DNA from: M55B167 sp046482825
GTDB taxonomy: Bacteria > Verrucomicrobiota > Kiritimatiellia > RFP12 > UBA1067
Reading direction: 5' to 3'
Length of the DNA stretch: 43,823 nt
Assembly: GCA_046482825.1 (NCBI GenBank)
Contig: JAWOEI010000039.1
Coordinates: forward strand, 1-43,823
Program-made: the position numbers and the translations under genes
The notes under the pieces: generated by a model
What the model was told of the DNA's origin: nothing
Database searches by the model: none
Seen by the model: the letters and a program-made list of their open reading frames with translations, nothing else
Part shown: piece after piece, positions 17,593 to 26,936 of the stretch
How the letters are laid out: every line of letters starts with the position of its first letter
Position numbering within the stretch: position 1 is the stretch's first letter

Positions 17593-18672
17593 ATGAGTGA
17601 TCAGAATAATAATAACGGCAATGGTGACGCACCCCCGCGTCAGGGGCCGGAGCCCTCAATAAAACCGAACGGTTACAGCGGTAGCGGTGACCTTGTTACC
17701 ATGTATCAGGCTCAGCAGGCGGGCGGTGCTGATTCTTTTCCGGTACTCCAGGCTTTTCAGGATTATATTGATGCTGAAAGAAAACAGGCACGTAAGCGCG
17801 TGGTGCAGCTGTCAATTGCATTTTCCGCCATTCTGGGTGTGGTAGTTGTATGTTTTCTTGCGGCAGGTGCTGCCATTCTGCGCAATATGGCCGATATGCA
17901 AAGCAATACGGCTGATATGCAGACTAAATTGATGGAAATTGTGGCTGGCAGACATAATGTTCCGGCTCAGGCACAGTTTGTACAGTCGCGGCTGCCCGAC
18001 GATGATTCCTCCGAACTGCGGAACTCTATTCGCGAAATGTCGCGGGTTCTGGTCGAAATGCAGGAACACGCAGCCGCATCGTCCGAAAAAACAGAAGCGG
18101 ATCTGCCGGAAAAGAATTCGTCGTCTGCTTCTGCTGATCCTGTTCTCAAGGCACTGCGGGCTGAGCTTGACTCTATGAAAGAGCAGAGCCGGAAGATGGA
18201 GAATGAATTGGTGTCTTTGCGCAACAGTGATAAAACTGTGCCGCAGCGGCGGACTGTGAATACATCAAAAGTTGTCGAGGATGCTCTGGCAAAAGCAAGA
18301 CAGACCGCGAAAGAGAAGGCTGCCTCTGATAAAGCCGCTGTTGCTGCCGCTGCTGCCGAAGCGGAGCAGAGACGTTCTGAAAATGAGAAAAGGCGCGTCG
18401 CCGTAAGGGAGGCGGAAAAGGATCTTGCAATAAAAATGGCTGAGCAGAGAAAAATGGCTGACCGCCGGGATGCCGCAATCCGGCCTGAAAAAGCCGCTGT
18501 TACCCGAAAAATGAAGACAGACAAAAAATATCCTGCAGCAACCAAAGCACCGCCTGTTGCCTCCGCGGATGTTAAATATCCCGCGCCTCCTGAAAAAATG
18601 GCGGCACAGTGCATTACCTTGAAAACAGACGAAGGCGGGGAGGTGCCTTGGCGCATCTTTGTGCCTGAATAA
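17593..18672 (+). CDS. Membrane-anchored Ala/Lys/Glu-rich coiled-coil protein
   Basis: The family is not recognised. The 359-residue product has a short Asn/Gly/Pro-rich cytoplasmic head, then one transmembrane segment at about residues 80-105 (LSIAFSAILGVVVVCFLAAGAAIL). It is followed by a long charged coiled coil (RNMADMQSNTADMQ, LKALRAELDSMKEQSRKMENELVSL and an Ala/Lys/Glu run near residues 240-295). The short C-terminal tail ends WRIFVPE. The design resembles TolA-like or cell-envelope linking proteins, but that is shape only. The ATG at 17593 is preferred to 17542 because the earlier part overlaps the remnant upstream; no clear ribosome binding site is seen for either. The antisense frames here are shadows of the biased composition. 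Confidence 0.65.
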   Translation: MSDQNNNNGNGDAPPRQGPEPSIKPNGYSGSGDLVTMYQAQQAGGADSFPVLQAFQDYIDAERKQARKRVVQLSIAFSAILGVVVVCFLAAGAAILRNMADMQSNTADMQTKLMEIVAGRHNVPAQAQFVQSRLPDDDSSELRNSIREMSRVLVEMQEHAAASSEKTEADLPEKNSSSASADPVLKALRAELDSMKEQSRKMENELVSLRNSDKTVPQRRTVNTSKVVEDALAKARQTAKEKAASDKAAVAAAAAEAEQRRSENEKRRVAVREAEKDLAIKMAEQRKMADRRDAAIRPEKAAVTRKMKTDKKYPAATKAPPVASADVKYPAPPEKMAAQCITLKTDEGGEVPWRIFVPE

Positions 18673-18889
18673 TTCCATTTCGTGATCAGCCCCGCCTTTG
18701 CACTCAAAAATTTACCGGATTAAAAAATTGTCCTTAAAAGTGCGGTTTAATAATAGACAGCTTTATAAAAATATGGCACTCTCTGTATTCAAGAGTGGTT
18801 AAGCCTAAATTCATTTATTAATCCCGGCGATTGCTAAAAGATTAGCTCAGAAATATAGTTAAAATAAAATAAGAGAGGAAATACATGTT

Positions 18890-19699
18890 ATGTCTGTTAA
18901 AGCAATGATATTTGTGGATGGCAGCTGGCTTTATCACAGCCGTCAGGTTTTATTCGATTCCCTGGGTGAAGAAAGCGGTTTTGAAATAGATTATAAACGT
19001 ATACCGGATATAATTGCCCACCACATGGCTGAAATGATGGATTCTGAGGTTGATGTTGTCCGTACCAACTATTTCGGAACAATTCCCGTGAACAAGCAGG
19101 GGTATAATCCCGCAAAACAGAGAGCCTTCTATGAATTCCTGACAATGCAATGCGCATACGATACTGAAATTCTGGAGATAGATTTCAGACGAGAGCCCAA
19201 TGCGCGTCCGGATGACAAATGGGTGAATGTGGCACTGGCTTCTTCAATGATGCATTATTCCATGATTGCCGGGGCTTTTGATGTTGCTGTTGTGGTCGGG
19301 GGAGATGCTGACTATATTCCTTTGCTGAAAAGGGTGCGCGGACTCGGCAAGCGCATTCAGCTTATCTGCATGAACAACATCAATGAGAAAAATCTGACAA
19401 GTGCCATGCTGCTGACAACTCCGGGCATTCAGGATCTGCCGCCTCTGTTTCTTGATGAACATTCGGATGATATCAAACTGATTCGTACTGAGAGAAAAAG
19501 GGTCTGCAAAAATTGCGGTCGTGAAGAAGAGACAACCTGGGCGGGTCCGGACTTTTTTTGCTCTCAGTGTCGCAATGAACATCGTAAACAGGTTCGCGTG
19601 TGTGATACCTGCGGCAAAGAAGAGGAGACAACCTGGGACAAGCCCTATTTCTACTGTTCAGAATGCCGTAACAAACACCGGGAAACTGAGAAATCCTGA
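18890..19699 (+). CDS. NYN-domain (LabA/DUF88-like) protein with two tandem zinc ribbons
   Basis: The 269-residue product has a NYN/PIN-like nuclease domain at about residues 1-180. Its acidic residues are MIFVDGSWLYH (first Asp), a middle acidic region, and VVVGGDADYIPLLKRV (the Asp pair typical of metal-binding NYN active sites). Such domains are predicted or shown to cleave RNA. The C-terminal 70 residues hold two near-identical zinc ribbons, CKNCGREEETTW..FCSQCRNEH and CDTCGKEEETTW..YCSECRNKH, each with two CxxC pairs. An AGAGGA site lies ten bases before the ATG. An out-of-frame ATG at 18885 is ignored. The gene stands alone between promoter-like AT-rich DNA and a convergent neighbour. 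RNA processing is inferred; the target is unknown. Confidence 0.8.
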   Translation: MSVKAMIFVDGSWLYHSRQVLFDSLGEESGFEIDYKRIPDIIAHHMAEMMDSEVDVVRTNYFGTIPVNKQGYNPAKQRAFYEFLTMQCAYDTEILEIDFRREPNARPDDKWVNVALASSMMHYSMIAGAFDVAVVVGGDADYIPLLKRVRGLGKRIQLICMNNINEKNLTSAMLLTTPGIQDLPPLFLDEHSDDIKLIRTERKRVCKNCGREEETTWAGPDFFCSQCRNEHRKQVRVCDTCGKEEETTWDKPYFYCSECRNKHRETEKS

Positions 19700-19808
19700 C
19701 CAACGGTGTTCAGCGTTTCGTCTGTGTGCCTTGTGTGGCGGCTTTTGATGTCCGGGGTGTACGCTAAGGAGCAGATTTGCTGTCGGTGAAGACGCTAAGA
19801 TTATTATG

Positions 19809-21002
19809 TTAGATCTGCAGCATACGGTTCAGTACGCTGCGGAGAAGACGTTGCAGTTCCGGATGGTTGATGCCAGCCAGTATGTGTTCCGCTTCGAGTT
19901 TGTAACGGGAGTACAGAAGTTCAACCCTTTTGTGTAGACCCGCGTTTTCGATGGCCTTAATGAGGGCAGTTCTCTTTGTGCGGTTGTTGTATTGCCACGC
20001 TGCTTTGAGACTGTTCTGTACTTCCGGATTGTCGCTTGTGCAGGCTAATGCCAGAAAAATAGTCGGACGCAATGCCAGCATGTCGGCTGCGCGTCCCGGT
20101 TCCGAACAGAAATCTTCGACATCATCCTGAATCTGATAGGCTGTTCCGATTGCGGCGCTGAATTTTGAGAGCGCTTTGCATGTGTCGTTGTCCAGCCCCG
20201 CGGCTGCTGCTCCCACCAGCAGGGCAACTTCAAAAGCGGCTGACGTTTTACGGCGATAGATGCGCAGTACTTCCCTTTCCGTTACAGCCTGCGGTCTGCT
20301 ACAGAATGACAGCTCCTCTCCCTGTCCCAGACAGAGTTCTCTGTGTCCCGCTGACGCAGCCTTGACCATTTCTATACAGGCATCCGGTTTGAAACCGGAG
20401 CATGCCAGAAGACGATATCCCTCGCCGATCAGATAATCACCGGCATTGATAGCGGCAGGTATTCCGTGTCGGACATGAACTGTCGGCTGGCCGTAGCGTC
20501 TGCTGTCATCGTCTTCTATGTCATCATGGATCAGAGATGCCTTGTGGAAGCATTCAACCGCAAGGGCTGCTTTTCTTATTTTTTCCGGAGTTCCCCCTAT
20601 TGTTGAGAAAACAGCCGCTGTCAGAATCGGCCGCCAGCGTTTTCCGCCTCCGGACAGCCACATCTGGCCGATACGCTCGGTTTCGGTTTCCGGGGCTCCC
20701 ATTACATCCGACAGGTTTTCAGGTTTTGTCCAGTTCCGGACATATTTTGCCATCCGCTCGATATCAACCGCTGTGTCACCTTCGTCAGAGGAATACTCAG
20801 AGATTATGTCGAGAGCCCATTCAACATCCAGCTTCGCACTGCTGTATTCTTCAGCGGATAGCGGAATATTCCGGTAGGAAACAGTACGTCCTCCAGTGAC
20901 TGTCTTCTCATCTTTCATTTCCGTATTGTAATAGTAATGACTGCCGTCCGCAACCAGAATTTGAACGGGAGGATGAAAGCGCTTACAGTGTCCATGCTTC
21001 AT
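19809..21002 (-). CDS. Polyprenyl diphosphate synthase
   Basis: The 397-residue product is a trans-isoprenyl diphosphate synthase, which condenses isopentenyl diphosphate with an allylic diphosphate in the cytoplasm. It has GGGKRWRP (substrate phosphate binding), the first Asp-rich motif LIHDDIEDDD and the second YQIQDDVEDF. The residues four and five before the first Asp-rich motif are small (Ser, Ala), which in this family usually means a chain of C20 or longer. About 110 residues precede the core, longer than usual. The start at 21002 lies six bases after the stop of the upstream secreted-protein gene, so coupling is likely. An ATG at 20918 is an alternative that would drop 28 weakly conserved residues. 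Confidence 0.85.
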   Translation of the reverse strand: MKHGHCKRFHPPVQILVADGSHYYYNTEMKDEKTVTGGRTVSYRNIPLSAEEYSSAKLDVEWALDIISEYSSDEGDTAVDIERMAKYVRNWTKPENLSDVMGAPETETERIGQMWLSGGGKRWRPILTAAVFSTIGGTPEKIRKAALAVECFHKASLIHDDIEDDDSRRYGQPTVHVRHGIPAAINAGDYLIGEGYRLLACSGFKPDACIEMVKAASAGHRELCLGQGEELSFCSRPQAVTEREVLRIYRRKTSAAFEVALLVGAAAAGLDNDTCKALSKFSAAIGTAYQIQDDVEDFCSEPGRAADMLALRPTIFLALACTSDNPEVQNSLKAAWQYNNRTKRTALIKAIENAGLHKRVELLYSRYKLEAEHILAGINHPELQRLLRSVLNRMLQI

Positions 21003-21008
21003 GCCTCA

Positions 21009-22640
21009 TCAGTATATTCTGTTCAGCCCGGCATAGGATATCCAGATGCTTTCCGGGTTGAGCGTTGATGCATATGAGGAAAAAGCGATACGGAATTCCT
21101 CGTCAGGAATAACTCCGTTGTAATAGAAAGGATCGAATTGATCTTCGTAAATATAATCGGGGTCGAAACCGGCATTGGCGCTGTGCTGCTCTGTTTCTCT
21201 GGCTGAAGCGGAACGAATGGTTGTGCGTTCTTCTACAACCACATAGTTGTCTGGATAGCCGGATGTGCCGTCGGCAGGGGCTGTCTGTATTTCTGTTGTT
21301 GTACTTTCCGCCGGTGCCAATTCATTTTCTTCCGTAATGAGGACCGGTTTTTCGATGATAACCGGATCCGCATCGTAGAAATAACAGGTGCGGTAAACCG
21401 GCCATGGGTTGCATACGTAGGAAAGACCGCCGTACCAGCCGTGACGCCAACCGCTGTAATACCAGCTGTTATAGTACGGGGTATGGTAGTTGTAATAAAA
21501 AGGACTGTGAGAAACAAAGGATACAGAGAAGATTCCTCCTCCCCGCCAGGTGAATCCATAAGACGCTGGATAACTGAATGGGCCCCACCAGAGAGGACGA
21601 CTCCTGCTGCGATGGAAACGGCGATCTGCTCTTCTGTGTGCTGGGTGGTAATAGTGACGACTGCTGGCTCGTGCCGGATGATAAGGCTTGTAATAGGACG
21701 GCGTGTCACGTCGTCTGGGCTTACTGTGTCTTGAATCAGGCAGGCGCCGGGTGCTCTGAGGTGAAAGATGACGGCGATGATATGTGTCGGTGGGGCGGGG
21801 CCTTTTTTTAGAAGTGTTCAACCTGTAGGAACGGTTTACTGCTGCGGAAGGGCGCGACGGTTTTCTTTCCCGGGTGATTTTTCTGCGGTCAAGACGTCTG
21901 GTCGGACTTGCTGAAGAAAACTTTTTGGACTGCTTTGCCGGAATTTTTGAGACAGGGCGTGTCAGTCTTGTATTAGAAACAGGTTTGGTGAAACGGCGGG
22001 AATTTGTTTTAGAGGGCGACGCGGAATTTTTGCTGCTGGATCGGGCAGCATCGGAACTGGAAGAAACTGCCGATCCCGCCGGCAGTCTGCCGGTGTTCAC
22101 TCTGCGGGTAGGTTTCCGGAGCGTGGTGCTGGTGCGCGTACTTCTTCGCGCAGTGATTTTTGAGGGTTTCTGTGGTGCAGAAGGGGGAGATGGAGTTCGC
22201 GGCTTTGAAACGCGTACAGGCGATACAGGCTTTGTACGTACGGCAGAAGCATTCCTGCTACCTGCCGGTTTTTTCGAAGCGGATACGCCCGGGACTTTCC
22301 GATTGCTGCGGCTTGCGCCGGATGACGGTTTGTGTGTGCGGATTGATCTTACGGATGAAGGTCGGCTTGCTCTGGAAGGTCTTGAGAATGAAGGGGTTCT
22401 TGAAACTGCGGGTTTTCTCCGTATGCTGCCGCGGCTTGGCGCTGTGTATTTGCTGCTCCTTTTTACGGAAGATGATCTTCCCGATCCTGAAGATGACAGG
22501 GATGAAGACCGTTGCAATCTTGATGCACGGGAAGGTGAACGTGATTTTGAAGTGCTGCGCCTGCTGGTACGTCCGCCTGCGACAGCCGCTGCACTCAGCA
22601 TTATTATTGAAAGCGTATATATCAGTTTTTTCGTTTTCAT
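21009..22640 (-). CDS. Ser/Arg-rich secreted protein with Tyr/Trp-rich C-terminal part
   Basis: The family is not recognised. The 543-residue product starts MKTKKLIYTLSIIMLSAAAVAGG, a signal peptide. Residues of about 25-330 are low-complexity and strongly basic, with many Ser-Arg, Arg-Pro and Ser-Lys pairs (SKSRSPSRASR, RSTRTSTTLRKPTRR), so probably disordered. A middle section is rich in Tyr, His and Trp (SFVSHSPFYYNYHTPYYNSWYYSG), and the last 120 residues are acidic. The ATG at 22640 is chosen because AAAGGAG lies six bases upstream; a start at 22694 has no such site. The strong basic bias suggests binding to polyanions such as nucleic acid or acidic polysaccharide (inference). It is followed six bases later by the polyprenyl synthase gene. 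Confidence 0.7.
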   Translation of the reverse strand: MKTKKLIYTLSIIMLSAAAVAGGRTSRRSTSKSRSPSRASRLQRSSSLSSSGSGRSSSVKRSSKYTAPSRGSIRRKPAVSRTPSFSRPSRASRPSSVRSIRTHKPSSGASRSNRKVPGVSASKKPAGSRNASAVRTKPVSPVRVSKPRTPSPPSAPQKPSKITARRSTRTSTTLRKPTRRVNTGRLPAGSAVSSSSDAARSSSKNSASPSKTNSRRFTKPVSNTRLTRPVSKIPAKQSKKFSSASPTRRLDRRKITRERKPSRPSAAVNRSYRLNTSKKRPRPTDTYHRRHLSPQSTRRLPDSRHSKPRRRDTPSYYKPYHPARASSRHYYHPAHRRADRRFHRSRSRPLWWGPFSYPASYGFTWRGGGIFSVSFVSHSPFYYNYHTPYYNSWYYSGWRHGWYGGLSYVCNPWPVYRTCYFYDADPVIIEKPVLITEENELAPAESTTTEIQTAPADGTSGYPDNYVVVEERTTIRSASARETEQHSANAGFDPDYIYEDQFDPFYYNGVIPDEEFRIAFSSYASTLNPESIWISYAGLNRIY

Positions 22641-23084
22641 GGCAACTCCTTTCCCCGTTTTTATTCCTGTTGCCTGTGTAAAATCTTCTCTCATTTGTTT
22701 TAATTGTATATCTCTTTACATAAAAATTTCAACCCAAAACCGGGAAAAACTAAAAATTTATTTAAAATAGGCATTTTAATCAACTTTTTAACGTAAAAAT
22801 GATGAAAAACAGGTGTTTGTATGGTCCGGATTGGCTTTATTTAACTTTGAAACACCCTGAATCCTGCAGTTTCGGCTTTCATGGCTTTTATTTGTGCGCT
22901 TATGCTGGAAAGTGCCCTTAAACAGACACAGGACAGGTTTTATTATATCATCAGATACAAAAAACTCTGTTGACGATAGCTTGTTTAAGTTATAGACTCG
23001 CTTTTCTGTGAGGTACATATGTACGAATTGGAGATCATTCAGGGCAGAAATAAATAAGTCGTTCAGAAAGTAGAGAGATATATT
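22641..23084. other. AT-rich divergent intergenic region
   Basis: This 444-bp gap separates the leftward Ser/Arg-rich gene from the rightward Gfo/Idh/MocA gene. It is AT-rich and I see no coding signal. It holds one good sigma-70-like promoter (22970-22998) for the rightward gene. No hairpin terminator or RNA gene was recognised. Confidence 0.5.
22970..22998 (+). promoter_or_regulatory. Sigma-70-like promoter for the 23085 gene
   Basis: TTGACG at 22970-22975 and TAGACT at 22993-22998 are separated by 17 bp, the ideal spacing. The promoter points to the oxidoreductase gene 87 bp downstream, and no closer gene is present. Confidence 0.5.
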
Positions 23085-24149
23085 ATGATTCAAACAACAC
23101 GGCCGCCTGTAAAGATAGGAATTGTCGGGCTTGGGCGTGCGGGTCTGGAGATGCATTGCAAAGAGCTGGCGAAGTATCCCGAACTTTTTAAGATCGTGGC
23201 AGTTTGCGACACTATTAAAGACCGCCGCGATATGGTCAGGGAAACAAATCCTGAATGTCGTTCATACCGTCGCTACCGTGATATGATCGAAGATCCGGAT
23301 GTTGAACTTGTTGATATTGCCACTCGGTCTGATTCCCACTGCGAAAATGCCGTCAATGCTTTGAAAGCCAGCAAGTGGGTTAATCTGGAGCGTCCTATTT
23401 GTTCCGACCATGAAGAAGCTCTGGTTCTTAGAGCTACGGCTGTTAAAGCCTCGAATCGTCTGCTTGTCCGCCAGAACTACCGCTACGAGCCTGCTTTCGT
23501 AAAAGTTCAGGAAATTATAGATTCCGGTCTTCTGGGGGATATCTACAATGTCACAATGCGTCGTGGAAAATACATACGACGCGATGACTGGCAGGCTGTC
23601 AAACGTTGTTCAGGTGGAGTCACGCTTGCGGAAGGAACTGCTTTTCTGGATCAGGCTCTGGTTCTGCTGCGCACTCCACCGGCTAAAGTCTGGGCCGATC
23701 TCAAACGCGTTGCAGCTGTGGGGGACGCTGAAGATTATATGCATATTCTGCTCAGCAATCAGGCAGGGATGACAATAGATATCAAATATTCAGGAGGGCG
23801 TATCAGCGATGATCCGCTTTTCAGAGTTTCAGGCAGTAAGGGAGAGTTTGTCCTGTATGAGGGAGCAGATAAAGGTCATATAAAATACCAGAACCCGGAC
23901 GTTAATCTGCCCAGGAGACGCGCATCAGTCCGTACGCCGTCTCTCGGCTCTTTCGGAACACCTGAAGAAATTGATTGGATTGAGAAGGATGTCGCTCTCG
24001 ATACTGAAGAGGAGTGCGGCATGGATTATATCTGGGTGCACGTTTTTAAAGCGATTCGTGAAAACATAAATTATCCGATAACTCTCGAGAGCGCAGTTGA
24101 TGTCATGCGTATTCTCTCAATTATCAAAAAAGACAGTGCTTTCGCGTAG
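23085..24149 (+). CDS. Cytoplasmic Gfo/Idh/MocA family oxidoreductase with ERP in place of EKP
   Basis: The 354-residue product starts with a Rossmann NAD(P) motif (IGIVGLGRAGLEM) and lacks a signal peptide, unlike the 1082 paralogue. The fold follows the family order: the nucleotide domain to about residue 130, then the C-terminal substrate domain (RQNYRYEPAFVKVQEIIDSGLLGDIYNV). The family motif EKP appears as LERPICSD, so the usually conserved Lys is Arg. That residue helps bind cofactor and substrate, so catalysis may be altered. A weak AGAGAGA site precedes the ATG. The gene stands alone, followed by a convergent neighbour. Substrate unknown; sugar or inositol-type compounds are typical for the family. 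Confidence 0.85.
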   Translation: MIQTTRPPVKIGIVGLGRAGLEMHCKELAKYPELFKIVAVCDTIKDRRDMVRETNPECRSYRRYRDMIEDPDVELVDIATRSDSHCENAVNALKASKWVNLERPICSDHEEALVLRATAVKASNRLLVRQNYRYEPAFVKVQEIIDSGLLGDIYNVTMRRGKYIRRDDWQAVKRCSGGVTLAEGTAFLDQALVLLRTPPAKVWADLKRVAAVGDAEDYMHILLSNQAGMTIDIKYSGGRISDDPLFRVSGSKGEFVLYEGADKGHIKYQNPDVNLPRRRASVRTPSLGSFGTPEEIDWIEKDVALDTEEECGMDYIWVHVFKAIRENINYPITLESAVDVMRILSIIKKDSAFA

Positions 24150-24286
24150 CCTGGAAAGCCTGATGAGCTAAGCACGAAACAATCGAAAACATATTCAGGC
24201 CTGGTTCTGTCCATTTGTGGCTTTGCGCACTCCGGCGGATACTTCAGCAGCCTGTGTTTTATCCCCGCACTGAGCCGGACGGTTCA

Positions 24287-24898
24287 TCAAACGGTCGTCA
24301 ACCTGTTGTGCTTCGGCGGCTTACCGCATTTGATAATTCTTTTTTCCGTGATTATCCATTTCATCCGGATGTCATGACATTCCTGCGGTATCTGTTCATC
24401 TTCAATCACCTGCCAGTCATGACAAAGTGCGATAAAATTGGCGGCCGGTCGTGCATCGGAAAGAATCCTGTCATAGAATCCCGCCCCGAATCCGAGGCGG
24501 GCACCATACAGATCGAATGCTAATCCGGGAATAATAAAGGCATCCACATCCCATGTGTAAACAGGAAAGCGCTCAACCGGTTCACGGATTCCGAGCGGTC
24601 CTTTTGACAGCGGCATTCCGGGCAAGAAAGCGCAGAGTATGTATTTTCCTGTACTTTCATCCCATGTGGGCACGCAGATTTCCTTAGCGTGATTCCAGAG
24701 TTCATTGGAAATGTAACGTGTGGGAATTTCATGTTGTGCGCTTAGATATAGGGAGACCCTCCAGGAGGTCAGTAGCAGGTTGATTTTCTGACTGTTCATC
24801 AGATTGCGGCATATCTGCTTTCCGGCGTTCTTCCGTTCCTGTTCCGTTAATTTCCTGCGGCGGGCACGCATTTCTTTTCTGATCAGTTCTTTTTTCAT
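24287..24898 (-). CDS. 5-formyltetrahydrofolate cyclo-ligase
   Basis: The 203-residue product is of normal length for the MTHFS/YgfA family, which converts 5-formyl-THF to 5,10-methenyl-THF with ATP. The N-terminal KKELIRKEMRARRRKLT carries the usual basic start, and the hallmark FDLYGARLGFGAGFYDR is near residue 135. It lies 85 bp downstream of the formate-THF ligase gene on the same strand, so both probably serve one-carbon folate metabolism and may be cotranscribed. The last 15 residues are basic and variable. Confidence 0.92.
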   Translation of the reverse strand: MKKELIRKEMRARRRKLTEQERKNAGKQICRNLMNSQKINLLLTSWRVSLYLSAQHEIPTRYISNELWNHAKEICVPTWDESTGKYILCAFLPGMPLSKGPLGIREPVERFPVYTWDVDAFIIPGLAFDLYGARLGFGAGFYDRILSDARPAANFIALCHDWQVIEDEQIPQECHDIRMKWIITEKRIIKCGKPPKHNRLTTV

Positions 24899-24983
24899 AT
24901 GCCATGGTCTTTTCCGTTTTACAGCCGGAGCGGTTTGTTAACGGTCTGTCATGCCTCGGTAAGCGTATTTATTTCCGGTTTTG

Positions 24984-26747
24984 TCAGAACAATCCCCTGA
25001 CCTTGCCGGTTCCGGTGTCAACATCTATACGGCGGAAAGCTGCATCAGATGCTGTTCCGGGCATAAGTTTGATTTCTCCGGCCACAGGAACGATCAGCCC
25101 TGCGCCCTGATAAAGAAGAATGTCGCGTACGGGCATAATCCACCCCGAAGGGCGTCCCGACAGCGAAGGATCGTGCGATAAACTGTATTGCGTTTTGGCC
25201 ATGCAGACAGGGAGTTCCGCTGTTTCGGGATCATTTTCCATCGCTTTGAGTTTGGTTTCAGCTTCATCGCTGTAGCTTACGCCTTCGCCTCCGTAAACTT
25301 TTCTGACAATGTCCTCTATGCGCCTGCTTAGAGGTGCGCGTAAATCAGAAAGGAAGTCAAAGACATTTTTATCTTCGCAGGCTTCGACCACAGTTTCGGC
25401 CAGTTCAATTGCGCCATCGCCGCCCCTGAGCCAGTGATCTGAAACCGCAAAGCGGGCACCGGCATCTTCGGCAACGCGTCTGACCGTTTCGCATTCAGCG
25501 GCAGTGTCGGTGTGAAAACTGTTGAGGCAGACGACAGGACGGATTCCGGAACGTTTTACAATATCGATATGGGCCAGCAGATTCACGCAGCCTTTTTCGA
25601 GTACGGGAATATTTTCCGTTGTGTAAACAGGATCGATTTCATGGCCAGCTTTGACAGGAGGCCCGCCGCCATGTGATTTGAGAGCGCGCACTGTTGCAAC
25701 AATCACCACCGCATCGGGCTTGAGACCGGAACAGCGACATTTGATGTTCCAGAACTTTTCGTAACCGATGTCGGCGGCAAAACCGCTTTCGGTGACAAGA
25801 TAATCGCACATGGTTATTCCCAGACGGTCGGCAATAACCGAACTCTGTCCTATGGCGATGTTGGCAAAAGGCCCGGCGTGAACGAAAACCGGCTGCCCTT
25901 CTATGGTCTGCATGACAGTCGGGTTGATGGCTCGTACCAGCCAGGCTGTCATAGCACCGTCCACTTCAAGTTGCGCTGTAGTTACAGGTTTGCCCGCTGT
26001 GTCATACGCGACAATAATTCTGCCTATGCGTTTCCGCAGGTCGGCCAGATCTGAAGCCATTGCCAGAATAGCCATAACTTCGGACGCTACGGAGATGTAA
26101 AAACCCGATGGCATCTGATAACCATCCATCTTCCCGCCTATGCCGATTTCGATGTTCCGCAGTGCCTGTGCACAGAAATCCATAGCCCAGCGCATCTGAA
26201 TGCGTTCAGGATCTATATCGATGCGTTTGAGAAAACTTTTCTCCAGACGAGCGTCGTCATAGTTGCGTTCGTGCTGCATACGGGCTGAAAGCGCTACCAT
26301 GGCTAAATTGTTGGCATTGGTGACGGCGTCGATATCACCTGTCAGTCCGAGTGACAAAGGTGCCAGCGGAACTACCTGAGCCAATCCCCCGCCTGCGGCA
26401 GAACCCTTGATATTGAATGTCGGACCGCCGCTGGGCTGACGTATAGCTGCTATGGATTTTCTGCCGATTTTTCCCAGCCCCTGTACCAGACCTATTGTTG
26501 TGGTTGTCTTGCCTTCACCCAGGGGAGTGGGAGTGATGGCGGTTACATCAATATATTTGGCACGTTTTTTTACGGATCTTGACATCAGCCTGGCCGAATC
26601 GATCTTGGCGAGAAACCGTCCGTACGGACTCCACTCATCATCATTGAGCTCCAGTTCCGCCGCCAGTTCCGCTGCGGGACGAAGGTTTTCCTCTGCCGCC
26701 TCAGCGATTTCCCAGTCTTCCATCTTCACAGGGTCCAGTTCCCGCAT
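24984..26747 (-). CDS. fhs: Formate-tetrahydrofolate ligase
   Basis: The 587-residue enzyme joins formate to tetrahydrofolate with ATP, giving 10-formyl-THF. It has the P-loop TPLGEGKTTTTIG near residue 75, the family segment GDIDAVTNANNLAM, and the C-terminal VAGEIKLMPGTASDAAFRRIDVD. It is slightly longer than the usual 555-560 residues, mostly at the N-terminus. The ATG is preceded by a GGAGT-type site. It stands upstream of the 5-formyl-THF cyclo-ligase gene. The enzyme is common in fermentative and acetogenic bacteria, where it also supplies purine synthesis; purM lies 2.5 kb away. Confidence 0.95.
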   Translation of the reverse strand: MRELDPVKMEDWEIAEAAEENLRPAAELAAELELNDDEWSPYGRFLAKIDSARLMSRSVKKRAKYIDVTAITPTPLGEGKTTTTIGLVQGLGKIGRKSIAAIRQPSGGPTFNIKGSAAGGGLAQVVPLAPLSLGLTGDIDAVTNANNLAMVALSARMQHERNYDDARLEKSFLKRIDIDPERIQMRWAMDFCAQALRNIEIGIGGKMDGYQMPSGFYISVASEVMAILAMASDLADLRKRIGRIIVAYDTAGKPVTTAQLEVDGAMTAWLVRAINPTVMQTIEGQPVFVHAGPFANIAIGQSSVIADRLGITMCDYLVTESGFAADIGYEKFWNIKCRCSGLKPDAVVIVATVRALKSHGGGPPVKAGHEIDPVYTTENIPVLEKGCVNLLAHIDIVKRSGIRPVVCLNSFHTDTAAECETVRRVAEDAGARFAVSDHWLRGGDGAIELAETVVEACEDKNVFDFLSDLRAPLSRRIEDIVRKVYGGEGVSYSDEAETKLKAMENDPETAELPVCMAKTQYSLSHDPSLSGRPSGWIMPVRDILLYQGAGLIVPVAGEIKLMPGTASDAAFRRIDVDTGTGKVRGLF

Positions 26748-26936
26748 AAATCCACTCCTTTTCTCAGTTTTTATTCCCGGTTGACATCATACAAAAAAAG
26801 GGATTGAGCTTTCAATAGGTAAAACAATGAAGGCCTTACGGACATATAATTGCGTGTTGTTTTGTCCATACAGGTGTGTTAACATCACGCGGTTTTGCCA
26901 TTGAGAAGTAGCATGGATTTTTAAGTGGAACAATTT

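Noticed and set aside
21874..22770. 298-residue rightward frame opposite the Ser/Arg-rich gene
   Set aside because: It is acidic low-complexity sequence produced by reading the Ser/Arg-rich gene backwards; the leftward frame has the signal peptide and ribosome site.
24160..24180. CTGATGA ... GAAAC spacing as in a hammerhead ribozyme core
   Set aside because: The nine bases between the core boxes cannot form stem II beyond one pair, and stems I and III with a GUC or similar cleavage site do not form around it. Chance match.
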